A stretch of 64,000 nt of DNA from Tritrichomonas musculus (lineage: Eukaryota; Parabasalia; Tritrichomonadida; Tritrichomonadidae): positions 1,116,001 to 1,180,000 of the forward strand of contig JAPFFF010000037.1 in NCBI GenBank assembly GCA_039105265.1, given 5' to 3'. The position numbers and the translations under genes are program-made. Under the pieces are notes generated by a model. The model did no database searches, was not told the origin of the DNA, and was given only the letters and a program-made list of their open reading frames with translations. Below, one piece after another: positions 51,022 through 60,437 of this stretch (the first letter of the stretch is position 1; the number at the start of each line of letters is the position of its first letter).

Positions 51022-51508
51022 TTATATTAGGATAAAAAATAAAATAATTTTGGACATGTGATATAAAAAATATTTTTGAAAAATTTTGGGTATATAGAGC
51101 GAGCAGGAACTGCGTTCTATATGTATGATGGAATATAATTGGAACAGTTTAAATAGTAAATCGAAAACATATATGTGTTAGCGCTAACTGGTATAGTTGT
51201 TGGATCATGAAGCATGTCTCCCAGCTTCGGCGGCAGGCATGAGTTCGATTCGCTGCCATACCGATTTTTCGTATTATTTTCGGTCCATATTTGTGATAGA
51301 GCCCTAGCGAACTAAACACCTTGTGGTAAGCTATTACTTGTGGATTATGGATAATACGAAGCATTGTCGGCAATGCAAACCCAAACCAGCTCCTGTAATT
51401 GGATGCAGATATTTTCCTTGGGGGATTGATATATAATCCCGGGTACGTATGTTGGTTCCTCGAGAGAATGCATTACGCATCCAGTTACGGGGGTTGGTTT
51501 TTGCATTT
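51022..51508. ncRNA. gene-free gap with possible structured RNA
   Basis: 487 bp without a gene. At 51177-51188 a 12-bp palindrome GTTAGCGCTAAC leads into TAGCGCTAACTGGTATAG and, 50 nt on, GAGTTCGATTC: these resemble tRNA A and B boxes, but acceptor and T stems do not pair well. At 51372-51406 and 51477-51507 long inverted arms (AATGCAAACCCAAACCAG... against its near inverse) enclose a smaller hairpin GGGGATT...AATCCC. It could be a tRNA-derived or structured non-coding RNA of the element. Transcription is unproven. Confidence 0.3.
51100..51119 (+). repeat. 20-bp direct repeat, copy 1
   Basis: CGAGCAGGAACTGCGTTCTA, identical at 52163-52182. Both copies sit in intergenic gaps of the Polinton about 1.06 kb apart. 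Confidence 0.85.
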
Positions 51509-52039
51509 TTACATATTGATGCAGTATTTGAGACATAAATGGTATACGTTAACGAGTTCGTTATACTCCTTATTGTAGACCTGCTTGAAATCAGTTACAA
51601 TTTCTCCATTCTCATTAACAATTTTGATAGCTTCTATTTTGCGAATTGGATTAGCTTTAGTTGCACAACATTTAATATCTTCATCCAGATATATATCTAC
51701 CTGTTCAGTATGGATAGCTGCCTTGATAATATTTTGTAAAGCCGACATGGGAACAATGATACAATTTTTGGAGATGAGATTACTTAATAACGCCTTATCT
51801 TGATTCAATAATATTTGTGCATATGATTCTAATATAACAGTCCTCACATCCATGCCCTCAGCGGATGATACTGGTTGCTCCTCATCGATATCTCTCGTAA
51901 TGACGATATCCTCCTTGCCATCATCCCTCTTATTAATGATGATATTATTATTAATATTAGATGTTGATTGCGATGCAGCTGATGGTTCTAATGAAACGTT
52001 TGCATTGATACCTGCATTAGCATTTCTTTTCTTGATCAT
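51509..52039 (-). CDS. Polinton protein, 176 aa, unknown
   Basis: Low-complexity N-terminus rich in Asn, Ala and Ser (about 1-60), then a compact domain (VRTVILESYAQILLNQDKAL ...) of mixed alpha/beta character. No family recognised. Flanked by the repeat copies at 51100 and 52163. Confidence 0.55.
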   Translation of the reverse strand: MIKKRNANAGINANVSLEPSAASQSTSNINNNIIINKRDDGKEDIVITRDIDEEQPVSSAEGMDVRTVILESYAQILLNQDKALLSNLISKNCIIVPMSALQNIIKAAIHTEQVDIYLDEDIKCCATKANPIRKIEAIKIVNENGEIVTDFKQVYNKEYNELVNVYHLCLKYCINM

Positions 52040-52162
52040 TTCCCCAAAAATAAAATATTATAAACCATGTGATTTCTCAATAATGAATATAATATCCTTC
52101 AAATCATTTGGTAAATTTGGTCTATCTTGAATAATATCTAGGTCGCAGCAATTTTGCTGTGA

Positions 52163-52182
52163 CGAGCAGGAACTGCGTTCTA
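52163..52182 (+). repeat. 20-bp direct repeat, copy 2
   Basis: Identical to 51100-51119; immediately preceded by CAGCAATTTTGCTG, a perfect 14-nt palindrome. Confidence 0.85.
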
Positions 52183-52233
52183 ATTCATCAAGTATTTCTT
52201 GAAACGAATCGCATTGCAAAAATATAATATTAT

Positions 52234-53000
52234 TTAAAGATGCATATTTTTAAAGTATTCTTCAATAGCTTTGTGAAACTCTTCTAGACATGATTTGTTA
52301 ATGATGATATCAGTACTGCCAACTCTAACATCATCACCTTTGAACAATGCTCGTGCTAATCGTTTGATATCTTCATTAGGAGTCATCGCAATGGGTAGGT
52401 CATCAACATATATCCATCGCTTCTTCTCATCTTGATAAATCTTACTGACTTGCCTCCATGAATGTTTGTTACGACGAACGAGATGAAGCACTACAAAGTT
52501 CTTATTTTTAGGAAGTTCTTCAAGCCATATCATATACCTGTAGCTATGTTTGTGGTCTTTAGGAACAGCTCTCGGGGTAAGGTCTTCAATCTTATTAGTG
52601 AGTTGCTCACGTTGCTTCTCAAAATATGAATCCAATAGTTTCATAATTTCCCATGCATATGATGGAGATGCCCACATTGCAACATGGTTGACTAGTAATC
52701 GATGTATATAATAACCTCTTAATCCATTAGGTAAATCATCACGTTTTTCATATAATTTTTCGGGTGGTAGAATTCTACCAGTCGCACTTTCGAGGAATTC
52801 TTGAGTTGATTTGTTATCAAACCAATGACGAATCTGTTTATTTGAATTACACGCAGCATGATAATGGATTGCATCTGGTACATATCATCCTTAATGGAAT
52901 GTATCAAACGAAGCTTCTCATTATACTGAATATATTCGTAGTCATCATTGATTGATTCAACAACGGCTAACATTGAAGTGTTAGTACCTGTTGAGTTCAT
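52234..53000 (-). pseudogene. KilA-N/Bro-like gene of the Polinton, damaged
   Basis: The coding content resembles the KilA-N DNA-binding domain of large DNA viruses and phages (HRLLVNHVAMWASPSYA) with a following LVRRNKHSWRQVSKIY segment. The region is not one continuous reading frame, so this is the one Polinton gene that looks broken. KilA-N proteins are usually accessory DNA-binding regulators. Confidence 0.6.
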
Positions 53001-53085
53001 TTCTAAGTGGATAAAAAAATAAATTGATTTGAAAACTCGTCAGTTTATGAGTTCGCCTCCTACTACCTATAAACAATATGATTCC

Positions 53086-53514
53086 TCAGTAATGAATATT
53101 TTTGAAACTGATATTAGCCGGCTTATTATATATCAAATTTGCCTTATCTCTCTCATTAGCCAATCCTTGAATCGCTGCCAGGTCCTGAGTTCGATTCAAA
53201 TATTGTGGGAGTAATGGAGGAGGTTGTGTTGTCGCATTGTTCAAATAATGCATCCCATCAGTCATGCTCACAGGTGGCTCATTTTGAGTAAGCGTCATAT
53301 GCTCATCTGTTGGAGGTTGTCTTACTGGATAGTGTGGCATATTTTTCGTAGGTGGTCGATTGATGTGAGGATTGAAGGTGACCGCATAAGTGTTATCATT
53401 AGAATATATACCATAATGATTGTATTCAATATCCTTATCTGTAACAGTTCCTTCATTATACATACATCCAGTGGTACCGATGGTTGTTGAGTTGGGGCTT
53501 TTATACTTATTCAT
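53086..53514 (-). CDS. Pro/Asn-rich Polinton protein, 142 aa
   Basis: Not recognised. Pro-rich (RPPTKNMPHYPVRQPP), largely disordered, ending in a short helix. It lies directly downstream of the major capsid gene, so a virion cement or scaffold role is possible but is inference. TAAATG start context with ATTTTTATTTA upstream. Confidence 0.55.
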   Translation of the reverse strand: MNKYKSPNSTTIGTTGCMYNEGTVTDKDIEYNHYGIYSNDNTYAVTFNPHINRPPTKNMPHYPVRQPPTDEHMTLTQNEPPVSMTDGMHYLNNATTQPPPLLPQYLNRTQDLAAIQGLANERDKANLIYNKPANISFKNIHY

Positions 53515-53564
53515 TTATTATGCAAATAAATAAAAATAATGTGTGGTATTGTTTAAAAATTTAC

Positions 53565-55160
53565 TCATGGTGTAGTTAAATCATAGTTACCTATTCTAAC
53601 TAATGGAGGCATACCATTAGGTTGAACTAATATACTAATAGATGAATCATATAGAAGACATAAAAGTGGATTGGTATCAACTTGTTTAGCAAATTTATTT
53701 TCAGCATCTTGTGTAACATTGATTTCAAAGTTGATTGGTGATAATGATGTGAGCCCTTGTTGGAATGTATTATCTGTTTCAGTAGGGAGACCAATAAAGA
53801 ATGATGTCTTGTCTCCTGAGTATGTACCTAATGAATACGTGTGACTTAGCCTGTTGGCTAATGATTTAATAACTTCATTATTGAAACCGGTTTGCTCTCC
53901 ATTCATGTTCATAGCATTTTGACAATACTCAATGAATTCAGGATACTCTCCAGTTGTACCAAATGGTCTAGCAGGGATGTTGCCATACCCACCAGCATTA
54001 ATATAGAATGATTTAAATAATGGATTCTTAAATATTGTCTTGTAATTATTATGCATTGGGAATAGACAAAATATACTATCAACAAACCTTGGAGTAACTG
54101 TACATGTTGTTTTATCATTTGGATTCTTTAATGGATTAGTTGTAGTGTATACAGATAATGTTTGAGTAGGGAATGTTAGAGGGTGTGTTGGGTCACTGTA
54201 TCTTTGAACCAATGAATTGTACACACTATCACTAATACCAAAGCATGGGATGATACTTAAGCAATCTTCAACAACATAACTTTCTACCTCACTAAATACT
54301 GACTCAGCTTTGATTGTGTGGATGCCTTGGTTGGATTCAAACTTTGTCCAACATTTTAATGGAGTACCTATTGGAGTAAATTCTGTAGTGACATTTTCTA
54401 AATTAAATAATGAAAATGTATGAGGGTTAGTCTTTAATGATTTAGAAGGTCCACATGGACAGTACACCATGCCTGCACATGAAAAGTATAATCTTAATTC
54501 AATCTTGCCACAAAATGCTGGGAGATATTTAATATTGGATAATGGCAGAAACCTTCTCAAGTCAATTTTTAAATATATTTTTCCTGTGGCAGTTTGTGTA
54601 CCATCATTATTTTCATCTTCCCATGATATAATAAAACCATTACAATAACTTCCTTCCTTATAGTTCCATACATCTTTATGACTAGTTTTAGAATAAATAT
54701 CAGCCCTCTTGGTAATTTCATTAGCACAACAGGATGTTAGGAATGACTCCTCGCATCCATAATTTTGTGTATATATTGTAATACCATTAGCTACAATTTC
54801 ATATTTTTCAATAGCATCTCTAGCATCTTTAAATCCATACCATACCATATTGAAATTATTACCATCACCACCAACACCTTTAGTCTTAAATCCTTTGCTC
54901 ATTGAAACCTTCACTTTCATTGTAGCCTTGATGAATCCATTATATAAATCAGCAGTGTTGTGTGTATTTGGTGATATAATGACACTTGTATAGGAACCTC
55001 TTTGAATTGGAGGAGATGGTCCATAACTTGTCTGTGGGTTGATTGAATATTGTTTATTAGTATCACTCATAGCAATACAGTTATCAACAACATCAAAATA
55101 AGAGGCTATTTGGGTGCATACCTCACCTGATGTCTTCATATAAACTTCATTGTTCAACAT
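53565..55160 (-). CDS. Polinton major capsid protein, double jelly-roll, 531 aa
   Basis: Length, position between small virion genes and ATPase/integrase, and segments such as FKDARDAIEKYEIVANGI, IYTQNYGCEESF and LPLSNIKYLPAFCGKIELRL match the predicted double-jelly-roll capsid proteins of Polintons. The protein would form the hexons of an icosahedral shell. Two beta-rich halves are separated near residue 280. Looks whole. An ATTTTTTTATT box lies about 12 nt before the ATG. Confidence 0.85.
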   Translation of the reverse strand: MLNNEVYMKTSGEVCTQIASYFDVVDNCIAMSDTNKQYSINPQTSYGPSPPIQRGSYTSVIISPNTHNTADLYNGFIKATMKVKVSMSKGFKTKGVGGDGNNFNMVWYGFKDARDAIEKYEIVANGITIYTQNYGCEESFLTSCCANEITKRADIYSKTSHKDVWNYKEGSYCNGFIISWEDENNDGTQTATGKIYLKIDLRRFLPLSNIKYLPAFCGKIELRLYFSCAGMVYCPCGPSKSLKTNPHTFSLFNLENVTTEFTPIGTPLKCWTKFESNQGIHTIKAESVFSEVESYVVEDCLSIIPCFGISDSVYNSLVQRYSDPTHPLTFPTQTLSVYTTTNPLKNPNDKTTCTVTPRFVDSIFCLFPMHNNYKTIFKNPLFKSFYINAGGYGNIPARPFGTTGEYPEFIEYCQNAMNMNGEQTGFNNEVIKSLANRLSHTYSLGTYSGDKTSFFIGLPTETDNTFQQGLTSLSPINFEINVTQDAENKFAKQVDTNPLLCLLYDSSISILVQPNGMPPLVRIGNYDLTTP

Positions 55161-55182
55161 TGCTTTTTATGTAATAAAAAAA

Positions 55183-56352
55183 TTACTTCTTTCGTCTTCT
55201 CGATTTCTTGGTTTCACTTTTCTCAGCAATATAAGCTTTCTTCTTTTTATTAACGTAATCAATATTATTACGTAACCTATTTATTTCATTTTGCAATTCT
55301 GTAGCGTATCGCTCATCATCTTTATATGGAGCATATGTCTTTTCCAACTCAATAATCCTCTTCTCACTAAGTAATATTTCTTTATCAAATTGTTCCTCAC
55401 GTGATAAATCTGCAGTAGGTATATTTAATAGTTTCTTCTCACGTCGTCGCTTTGATCTCATCTCACGATTGGCTGCCTTTTGCTCATCTGATAACTTGGG
55501 TTTGGGTTTTCTAGCTCGCTTACGTTTATTTTTATCCTCCTCGACTAATTTGTTAATCTCATTTTCCATCTGCTGTCTACGTTCACGTAGTTTCTCGAGC
55601 TTATTATAATATTTAGCTTCAAACTCATCATCACTCAATTCAACGAAATTCTTCTTGAGTTTAGCTATCTCAGCAGTATGTTGTTTAACAGCGTTCCTGG
55701 TCTCATTTAATTCATCCTCGGTTAACGCATCAGCATTATTATTCAAATCATATTCATAATCTTTCAGATCATACAATAACTGTCTCAATTTATTATCAAC
55801 ATATAAATAATCATCCATTTCTTCTTGCAATGCTTTGATTTCATTAATAACAGTTTTCAATTCAGGTTTATTATATTTATCGCTAAGCAATTTTAGTATA
55901 TTATCCTCGTAATTATTTATATAGTGTATACATTCATCAACACCTGGTTCAGCTGCTGGATTCAATTTCGCCTTCTCCAATAATTTTGTATACTCATCCA
56001 TATCTTGTTTGTATCCTTTAATCTTTGCGTCAATATCAGCTTTACTCAATTTGCGATTAGATTTAGTAGGTTGTTTAATCTGTGCGTTAATATCAGCTTT
56101 ACTCAATTTGCGATTAGATTTAGTAGGTTGTTTAATCGATGTATCTATTTGAATAGAATCCAATTTGTGTTTCTTGCAATAATCTAAATAATCATTAACG
56201 CGAACACCACGTTTGAATATATTTGTTTTCACGAGATGAGCACGCAATATATTTTTCAAATTTGGTAACAATATTTTATTCAATCCAGCGAACCCAGGTA
56301 GTTGAAGTATTTCTTTCTTAGTTAGTTGGGAAATGAGTTTATTTGAAGTCAT
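55183..56352 (-). CDS. charged coiled-coil Polinton protein, 389 aa
   Basis: N-terminus (LTKKEILQLPGFAG, residues 10-23) repeats the SAP-like module that begins the element's PolB. Residues 70-115 contain a tandem 19-residue duplication (KQPTKSNRKLSKADI). The rest is Lys/Glu-rich coiled coil with a basic tail KKSRRRKK. Possibly a DNA-binding virion core protein or scaffold (inference). Adjacent to the capsid gene. TTAAATG start context. Confidence 0.65.
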   Translation of the reverse strand: MTSNKLISQLTKKEILQLPGFAGLNKILLPNLKNILRAHLVKTNIFKRGVRVNDYLDYCKKHKLDSIQIDTSIKQPTKSNRKLSKADINAQIKQPTKSNRKLSKADIDAKIKGYKQDMDEYTKLLEKAKLNPAAEPGVDECIHYINNYEDNILKLLSDKYNKPELKTVINEIKALQEEMDDYLYVDNKLRQLLYDLKDYEYDLNNNADALTEDELNETRNAVKQHTAEIAKLKKNFVELSDDEFEAKYYNKLEKLRERRQQMENEINKLVEEDKNKRKRARKPKPKLSDEQKAANREMRSKRRREKKLLNIPTADLSREEQFDKEILLSEKRIIELEKTYAPYKDDERYATELQNEINRLRNNIDYVNKKKKAYIAEKSETKKSRRRKK

Positions 56353-56379
56353 TTAATGAAATAAAAAATAATCACTTAA

Positions 56380-56994
56380 TTATATGACATCTGCAAATAT
56401 TCGATTTCTTCTCATAGGATAGATTTGTTGAGGTTGCTGGGTGGGCTCATTGGATGATTCCAAGGGTGGTTCTATCGGTTGAGTATTTGGATATTGTTTA
56501 TATTCAGGTTCAATGAATTCATAATTATATTGCATCCTCGGTCGCGATATTTGTTTTTGGACAACCTCCTTAATCATTCGTTTCTGTTCCTTTTTCTCAC
56601 GTCTAATTTTGAATTCCTCACCGAGAAGTTTCAATTGATTCAATATCTCTAAATTAATAGTTGGATCATATTCATAATTATTAGAGGGAGTTCTTGGAGG
56701 TGAACGTTTAGTTTTAGGTCTAACGATTGGTTTAGGATCAGGGGTTGGCTCATCATGTTCACATTCATCAACGGGGTCATCAGCATCGTTTTCAGGTGTA
56801 CTATCAGCTGGCTCGTCATCATCATCTTTCACAATTGGTTCAACGTGACGATTTGTATGAGGTTCCTTACGAGGTTTCACGATATATTTTCCCTCAGTTC
56901 TACACGGAAACACTTCCCATTCATCATCATCTCTCCCATTTAACCAGTTTTGAATAACTTGCAATCTTTTACTTCCTCGAAGATTTTTAGCCAT
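56380..56994 (-). CDS. acidic/Pro-rich Polinton protein, 204 aa
   Basis: Not recognised. Short folded N-terminus (KRLQVIQNWLNGRDDDEWEV), an acidic disordered middle, a basic Pro-rich patch (KTKRSPPRTPS), a helix and a Gln/Pro-rich tail. CATAAATG start context. It lies in the virion gene block, so a minor structural role is possible. Confidence 0.55.
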   Translation of the reverse strand: MAKNLRGSKRLQVIQNWLNGRDDDEWEVFPCRTEGKYIVKPRKEPHTNRHVEPIVKDDDDEPADSTPENDADDPVDECEHDEPTPDPKPIVRPKTKRSPPRTPSNNYEYDPTINLEILNQLKLLGEEFKIRREKKEQKRMIKEVVQKQISRPRMQYNYEFIEPEYKQYPNTQPIEPPLESSNEPTQQPQQIYPMRRNRIFADVI

Positions 56995-57037
56995 TTATGG
57001 TAAAAATAAAAAGCATAGTTTCACCAACTTTCACCTA

Positions 57038-57457
57038 TTACTTACCCAAACGTTTTCCATATTTAGTCCTGATACGTTTAGGTTTAACGTTAGCCTGCAC
57101 ACTTGCCGGTTCAGTCGAATCCAATTGCTTATTATATTTAGTCTTGATATTATGATTAGACTTACCTTGAGCAGCGTTATTAATATTCTCTAGAGCAGTC
57201 CTAACATTCCCCTTAGGAATATATTTAATAGCCGTATCTGTAATATTGGATATTTTCTCACGAGTCTTATCATTTAAAAATTTCTTGCCTAATCCTCGAG
57301 CAACCTTGCCAATGATACCACTATTTTTATTCACCTTGTTGACAGTTGCGTTAAATATCTTCCCAGCCAGTCCACCTGTTGCGCTATTAGCCATATTCAT
57401 CACCTGATTGCCCGCCAATCCAATACCATTTTTAATTATTTTTTTCAAGAATCCCAT
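57038..57457 (-). CDS. small basic amphipathic Polinton protein with MG N-terminus, 139 aa
   Basis: Begins MGFLKKIIKNGIGL: Gly2 suggests N-myristoylation and the first 40 residues form an amphipathic, Gly/Ala-rich helix, while the C-terminus is strongly basic (KPKRIRTKYGKRLGK). This layout recalls adenovirus pVI/pX-like capsid cement and membrane-active proteins, but the link is by analogy. Just upstream of the packaging ATPase in gene order. Confidence 0.6.
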   Translation of the reverse strand: MGFLKKIIKNGIGLAGNQVMNMANSATGGLAGKIFNATVNKVNKNSGIIGKVARGLGKKFLNDKTREKISNITDTAIKYIPKGNVRTALENINNAAQGKSNHNIKTKYNKQLDSTEPASVQANVKPKRIRTKYGKRLGK

Positions 57458-57487
57458 TTACTTGTATTAAAAATATATATATCTGGT

Positions 57488-58354
57488 TTATGACTCAAAG
57501 TAATACTTGTCAGCTGTTATATTAAGAATCAATTTATCATGGGGTTCCCTGTGTTGTAGATACTGGTGGACCGCATCCTTAGTGTTTAAATTATTATTAG
57601 TTTGTTGCAGTAATGATGTGATATCCTCCTCACTATATCCACTGTAGCAGATTATATCTGTAGCCATACGTTTAGCATTAATATGAACAAATCGAATCGT
57701 TTGAAACGCCATTATACAAGTGATATTATAATGCCTAGTTTTGGTCAATAATCTAATGAATTCACTATTCCCATTCTTCAATAAATCACTTCCTGCACAA
57801 TCATCTAGAATAATTAATGTATTGTATGGATATGATGAAGTCTCGTACTGAACTAATTTGTTGGCAATATATACAATTCTATCATCAATATCTTGTAATG
57901 AATGCTTTTCAATCAGGCGTTCCATCTCCTCATTAGTATCTTTCATTTTGGATAACACATGTTTGACCAGAGCATAATATTTAACCTTCCTTTTGAGATG
58001 CTTACGTAAGATTGGCATCAACTCATCCTCCTTCACATATTGTATTGGAGTTTTAATACTTTTATGTAAAGCTTCAGCTGTCTTATCCATCTTCCCACTC
58101 GTGGAACAAAATATTATCTTATTATAATATGGTTTCTTAAATAATTTTTCCGTAATCATTATATGAGACCATATCCAATATGATTTACCAGCACCAGGCT
58201 TACCGATTAGGAAATATATTCCGTTGGTGCTAAATGGGTAGTCCGGTGATAGCGGTTTTATCAAAGCCATCTCTATATCTTTTTGATTTTTGCGCATAGC
58301 TTTTTGTATTTCTCTCTCAACATTTTTAATGACTGATTTAGTACTGGTTTTCAT
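57488..58354 (-). CDS. FtsK/HerA-type genome-packaging ATPase, 288 aa
   Basis: Walker A GKPGAGKS at residues 51-58, Walker B LIILDD at 180-185, and a downstream MAFQT sensor-like segment, in the order typical of A32-like packaging ATPases of Polintons and large DNA viruses. Predicted to drive DNA into the capsid. Normal length; looks whole. TATAAATG start context. Confidence 0.9.
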   Translation of the reverse strand: MKTSTKSVIKNVEREIQKAMRKNQKDIEMALIKPLSPDYPFSTNGIYFLIGKPGAGKSYWIWSHIMITEKLFKKPYYNKIIFCSTSGKMDKTAEALHKSIKTPIQYVKEDELMPILRKHLKRKVKYYALVKHVLSKMKDTNEEMERLIEKHSLQDIDDRIVYIANKLVQYETSSYPYNTLIILDDCAGSDLLKNGNSEFIRLLTKTRHYNITCIMAFQTIRFVHINAKRMATDIICYSGYSEEDITSLLQQTNNNLNTKDAVHQYLQHREPHDKLILNITADKYYFES

Positions 58355-58369
58355 TTATATGGAATAAAA

Positions 58370-59452
58370 TTAGCTCCATTTTGTGATTGATTCGGGAACA
58401 TTATTTTTGGTAGACCAATATTCGAGTTCAAGATTTGACAACTTGATTGGATGACCCTCCCTAAGATTTTTCGCTGGGATAGTATCACGTTTGCCACCTT
58501 CATACTCGACCCTATATTTATTTTTCTTATCATCATAACTAAGAATTTTATTTACAATACCACGCTTGCCATTCTTCAATGAATTTGCTAACGGTATATT
58601 ATTATTGGTTTTTATTAAGCGGTAACCCGGGAGCTTATCTATCGAATCATCCTTTGACTTAATTATGAATTGGTTACCTGATTTCGAGTCAATAATATAT
58701 GCCTCCTTGCTCACCCGATTTCTTTTCTTTGAGAATGGTTCATCAGCTAATACAATTCTAACCCTATCATTTGTTTTGAAATCATATGGGTTGATGCTTG
58801 ATTTAGTATTGATGTATGTTAATTCATCATCTTTAGTTATATCATTAGGAGCTCTATTATCTAATCCCCTATGAGGAGTATTGTTATACGCATCAATCAA
58901 ATCATTCATTTCAGTTTCATCAATATATCTATTCTCACCAATAGCATCACGAATCGTTCGCATGAATCGATTAATGATACCTAGTACATTATGATTGTTG
59001 TCTTCAGTAGTGGTGTATATTATATTGTTCGATTTCATAAAACCAAGTACCTCGTTTGATAGATATGCAGCATCTTGGTCGCTAGTGATTGAATAAATAT
59101 TGTGTACATCTTTCATGAAACATTGTAGCGCGTTGATAACAGATTTTGAACCCTTGCCTTGTAACGGATATGCATATGCCTTCCTCGTATTAATATTGAT
59201 GAACATTAAATAATTGAGACCTCCCTTATGCTTTTCATTAATAAATGTATCCATCTGGTATCCGTGTAAATGTTTCGATACGATTGGCATATATTTAGCT
59301 TTGGGTACCTTAACATCATGGACAATATTTTTGTCTAGAAAATCGTTAGCATCTTTCGCCGTGAAACCATATCGTTTGGCTAACGGAACAAATTTAGATT
59401 TGCTCTTCCATGGATATTTTTTAAATAATTCATCAAGTGTATTATAACTCAT
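58370..59452 (-). CDS. Polinton integrase (retroviral-type, RVE), 360 aa
   Basis: Integrase core with YQMDTF, SDQDAAYLS and a following N-I-I-N-R-F-M-R-T-I-R-D helix, then a C-terminal chromodomain-like segment (GIVNKILSYDDKKNKYRVEY). Catalyses insertion of the element and so explains the CCTCA duplication. Standard position between ATPase and penton genes for a Polinton of this type. The stop is 15 bp beyond the next gene's start. Confidence 0.88.
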   Translation of the reverse strand: MSYNTLDELFKKYPWKSKSKFVPLAKRYGFTAKDANDFLDKNIVHDVKVPKAKYMPIVSKHLHGYQMDTFINEKHKGGLNYLMFININTRKAYAYPLQGKGSKSVINALQCFMKDVHNIYSITSDQDAAYLSNEVLGFMKSNNIIYTTTEDNNHNVLGIINRFMRTIRDAIGENRYIDETEMNDLIDAYNNTPHRGLDNRAPNDITKDDELTYINTKSSINPYDFKTNDRVRIVLADEPFSKKRNRVSKEAYIIDSKSGNQFIIKSKDDSIDKLPGYRLIKTNNNIPLANSLKNGKRGIVNKILSYDDKKNKYRVEYEGGKRDTIPAKNLREGHPIKLSNLELEYWSTKNNVPESITKWS

Positions 59453-59473
59453 TTGATTTTAGATTAAACTAGC

Positions 59474-60433
59474 TTATGTATATAACATCTTATCAAATGG
59501 TAGGAATTGCATCTCTATACAAAATGATTCGTTATCCGGAATTTTGATAGGGGTATTATATTCCCTACATGAATAAAACTCAATCCAAAATCTTTGGTCT
59601 GAAGAATTTAATTTATAATACTTTATTGGAACAAAATCAACATTAGAGTTACCAATATAATTATGTAATGATTGTTCAGCTATGGATGAATATACTTTGC
59701 ATGAATGCCTATCCCAAACATTATCAAAAGTAAGAACATCATCAAACTGATTTAGATACACATGCTTTTTATTCTGGTGTGGACCATCTCCAATATTAAA
59801 TACTTCATCAAAATCCTGATTGGTTTTCTTTAATTTTAGAGCTATACCAAACTCATCATCTTCATTTTCATTCCTAGGTGAAAATATTTTCTCATGGAAG
59901 CCATTTTTATCAAAATAACCATCTGATTGTATGTCTCTATCTACGACGTAATCATTTTGAACAAAATTAATTTTAGTGTTCTTCCATACATTAGATATAT
60001 TCCATTTAATAGATTTATCAATAGCATCAAAAAATCCTCTAAAATCCCCTTCAGTAGATATCCAATCAACAACAACAAAATCCCTTATTTCAAGATTGTC
60101 TTTATATCCTTGCATGGATAGCATGTTAATAATTTTTGTATTTGTGTTAGCTCCCTCAACTTCATTAAATGATTGCTTTTTATATTTGGCAATTGTTATA
60201 GTAAATTCAAGCTTCCTCCTTTTAGATATCAGCCACATATTCCTAACACCAATAATAGATTCCCCTCTATTAGCTGTACACCATTCAGGAGGGAAATTAA
60301 AATAGTATCTATTGAATTTGTCTTTATCTTGTTGACCATCTTCTAGAAAGAATGCCGATTCGATAGGAATTGGTACTTGCTCATCTGTGATATTATCAAT
60401 GGTTGGATGTAGTGATTTAAACCTACTATACAT
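59474..60433 (-). CDS. Polinton minor capsid (penton-like) protein, 319 aa
   Basis: Length and content (VPIPIESAFFLEDG near the N-terminus, NFPPEWC, DGYFDKNGFHEK) fit the single jelly-roll penton protein of Polintons, which would cap the five-fold vertices. The decayed remnant at 1-1500 resembles it. The ATG has CATAAATG context and starts next to the right TIR, so the first promoter lies inside the TIR. Confidence 0.75.
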   Translation of the reverse strand: MYSRFKSLHPTIDNITDEQVPIPIESAFFLEDGQQDKDKFNRYYFNFPPEWCTANRGESIIGVRNMWLISKRRKLEFTITIAKYKKQSFNEVEGANTNTKIINMLSMQGYKDNLEIRDFVVVDWISTEGDFRGFFDAIDKSIKWNISNVWKNTKINFVQNDYVVDRDIQSDGYFDKNGFHEKIFSPRNENEDDEFGIALKLKKTNQDFDEVFNIGDGPHQNKKHVYLNQFDDVLTFDNVWDRHSCKVYSSIAEQSLHNYIGNSNVDFVPIKYYKLNSSDQRFWIEFYSCREYNTPIKIPDNESFCIEMQFLPFDKMLYT

Positions 60434-60437
60434 TTAT

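Noticed and set aside
51175-51260. A functional tRNA gene
   Set aside because: A- and B-box-like sequences are present, but acceptor, anticodon and T stems pair poorly. Kept only as a possible structured RNA.
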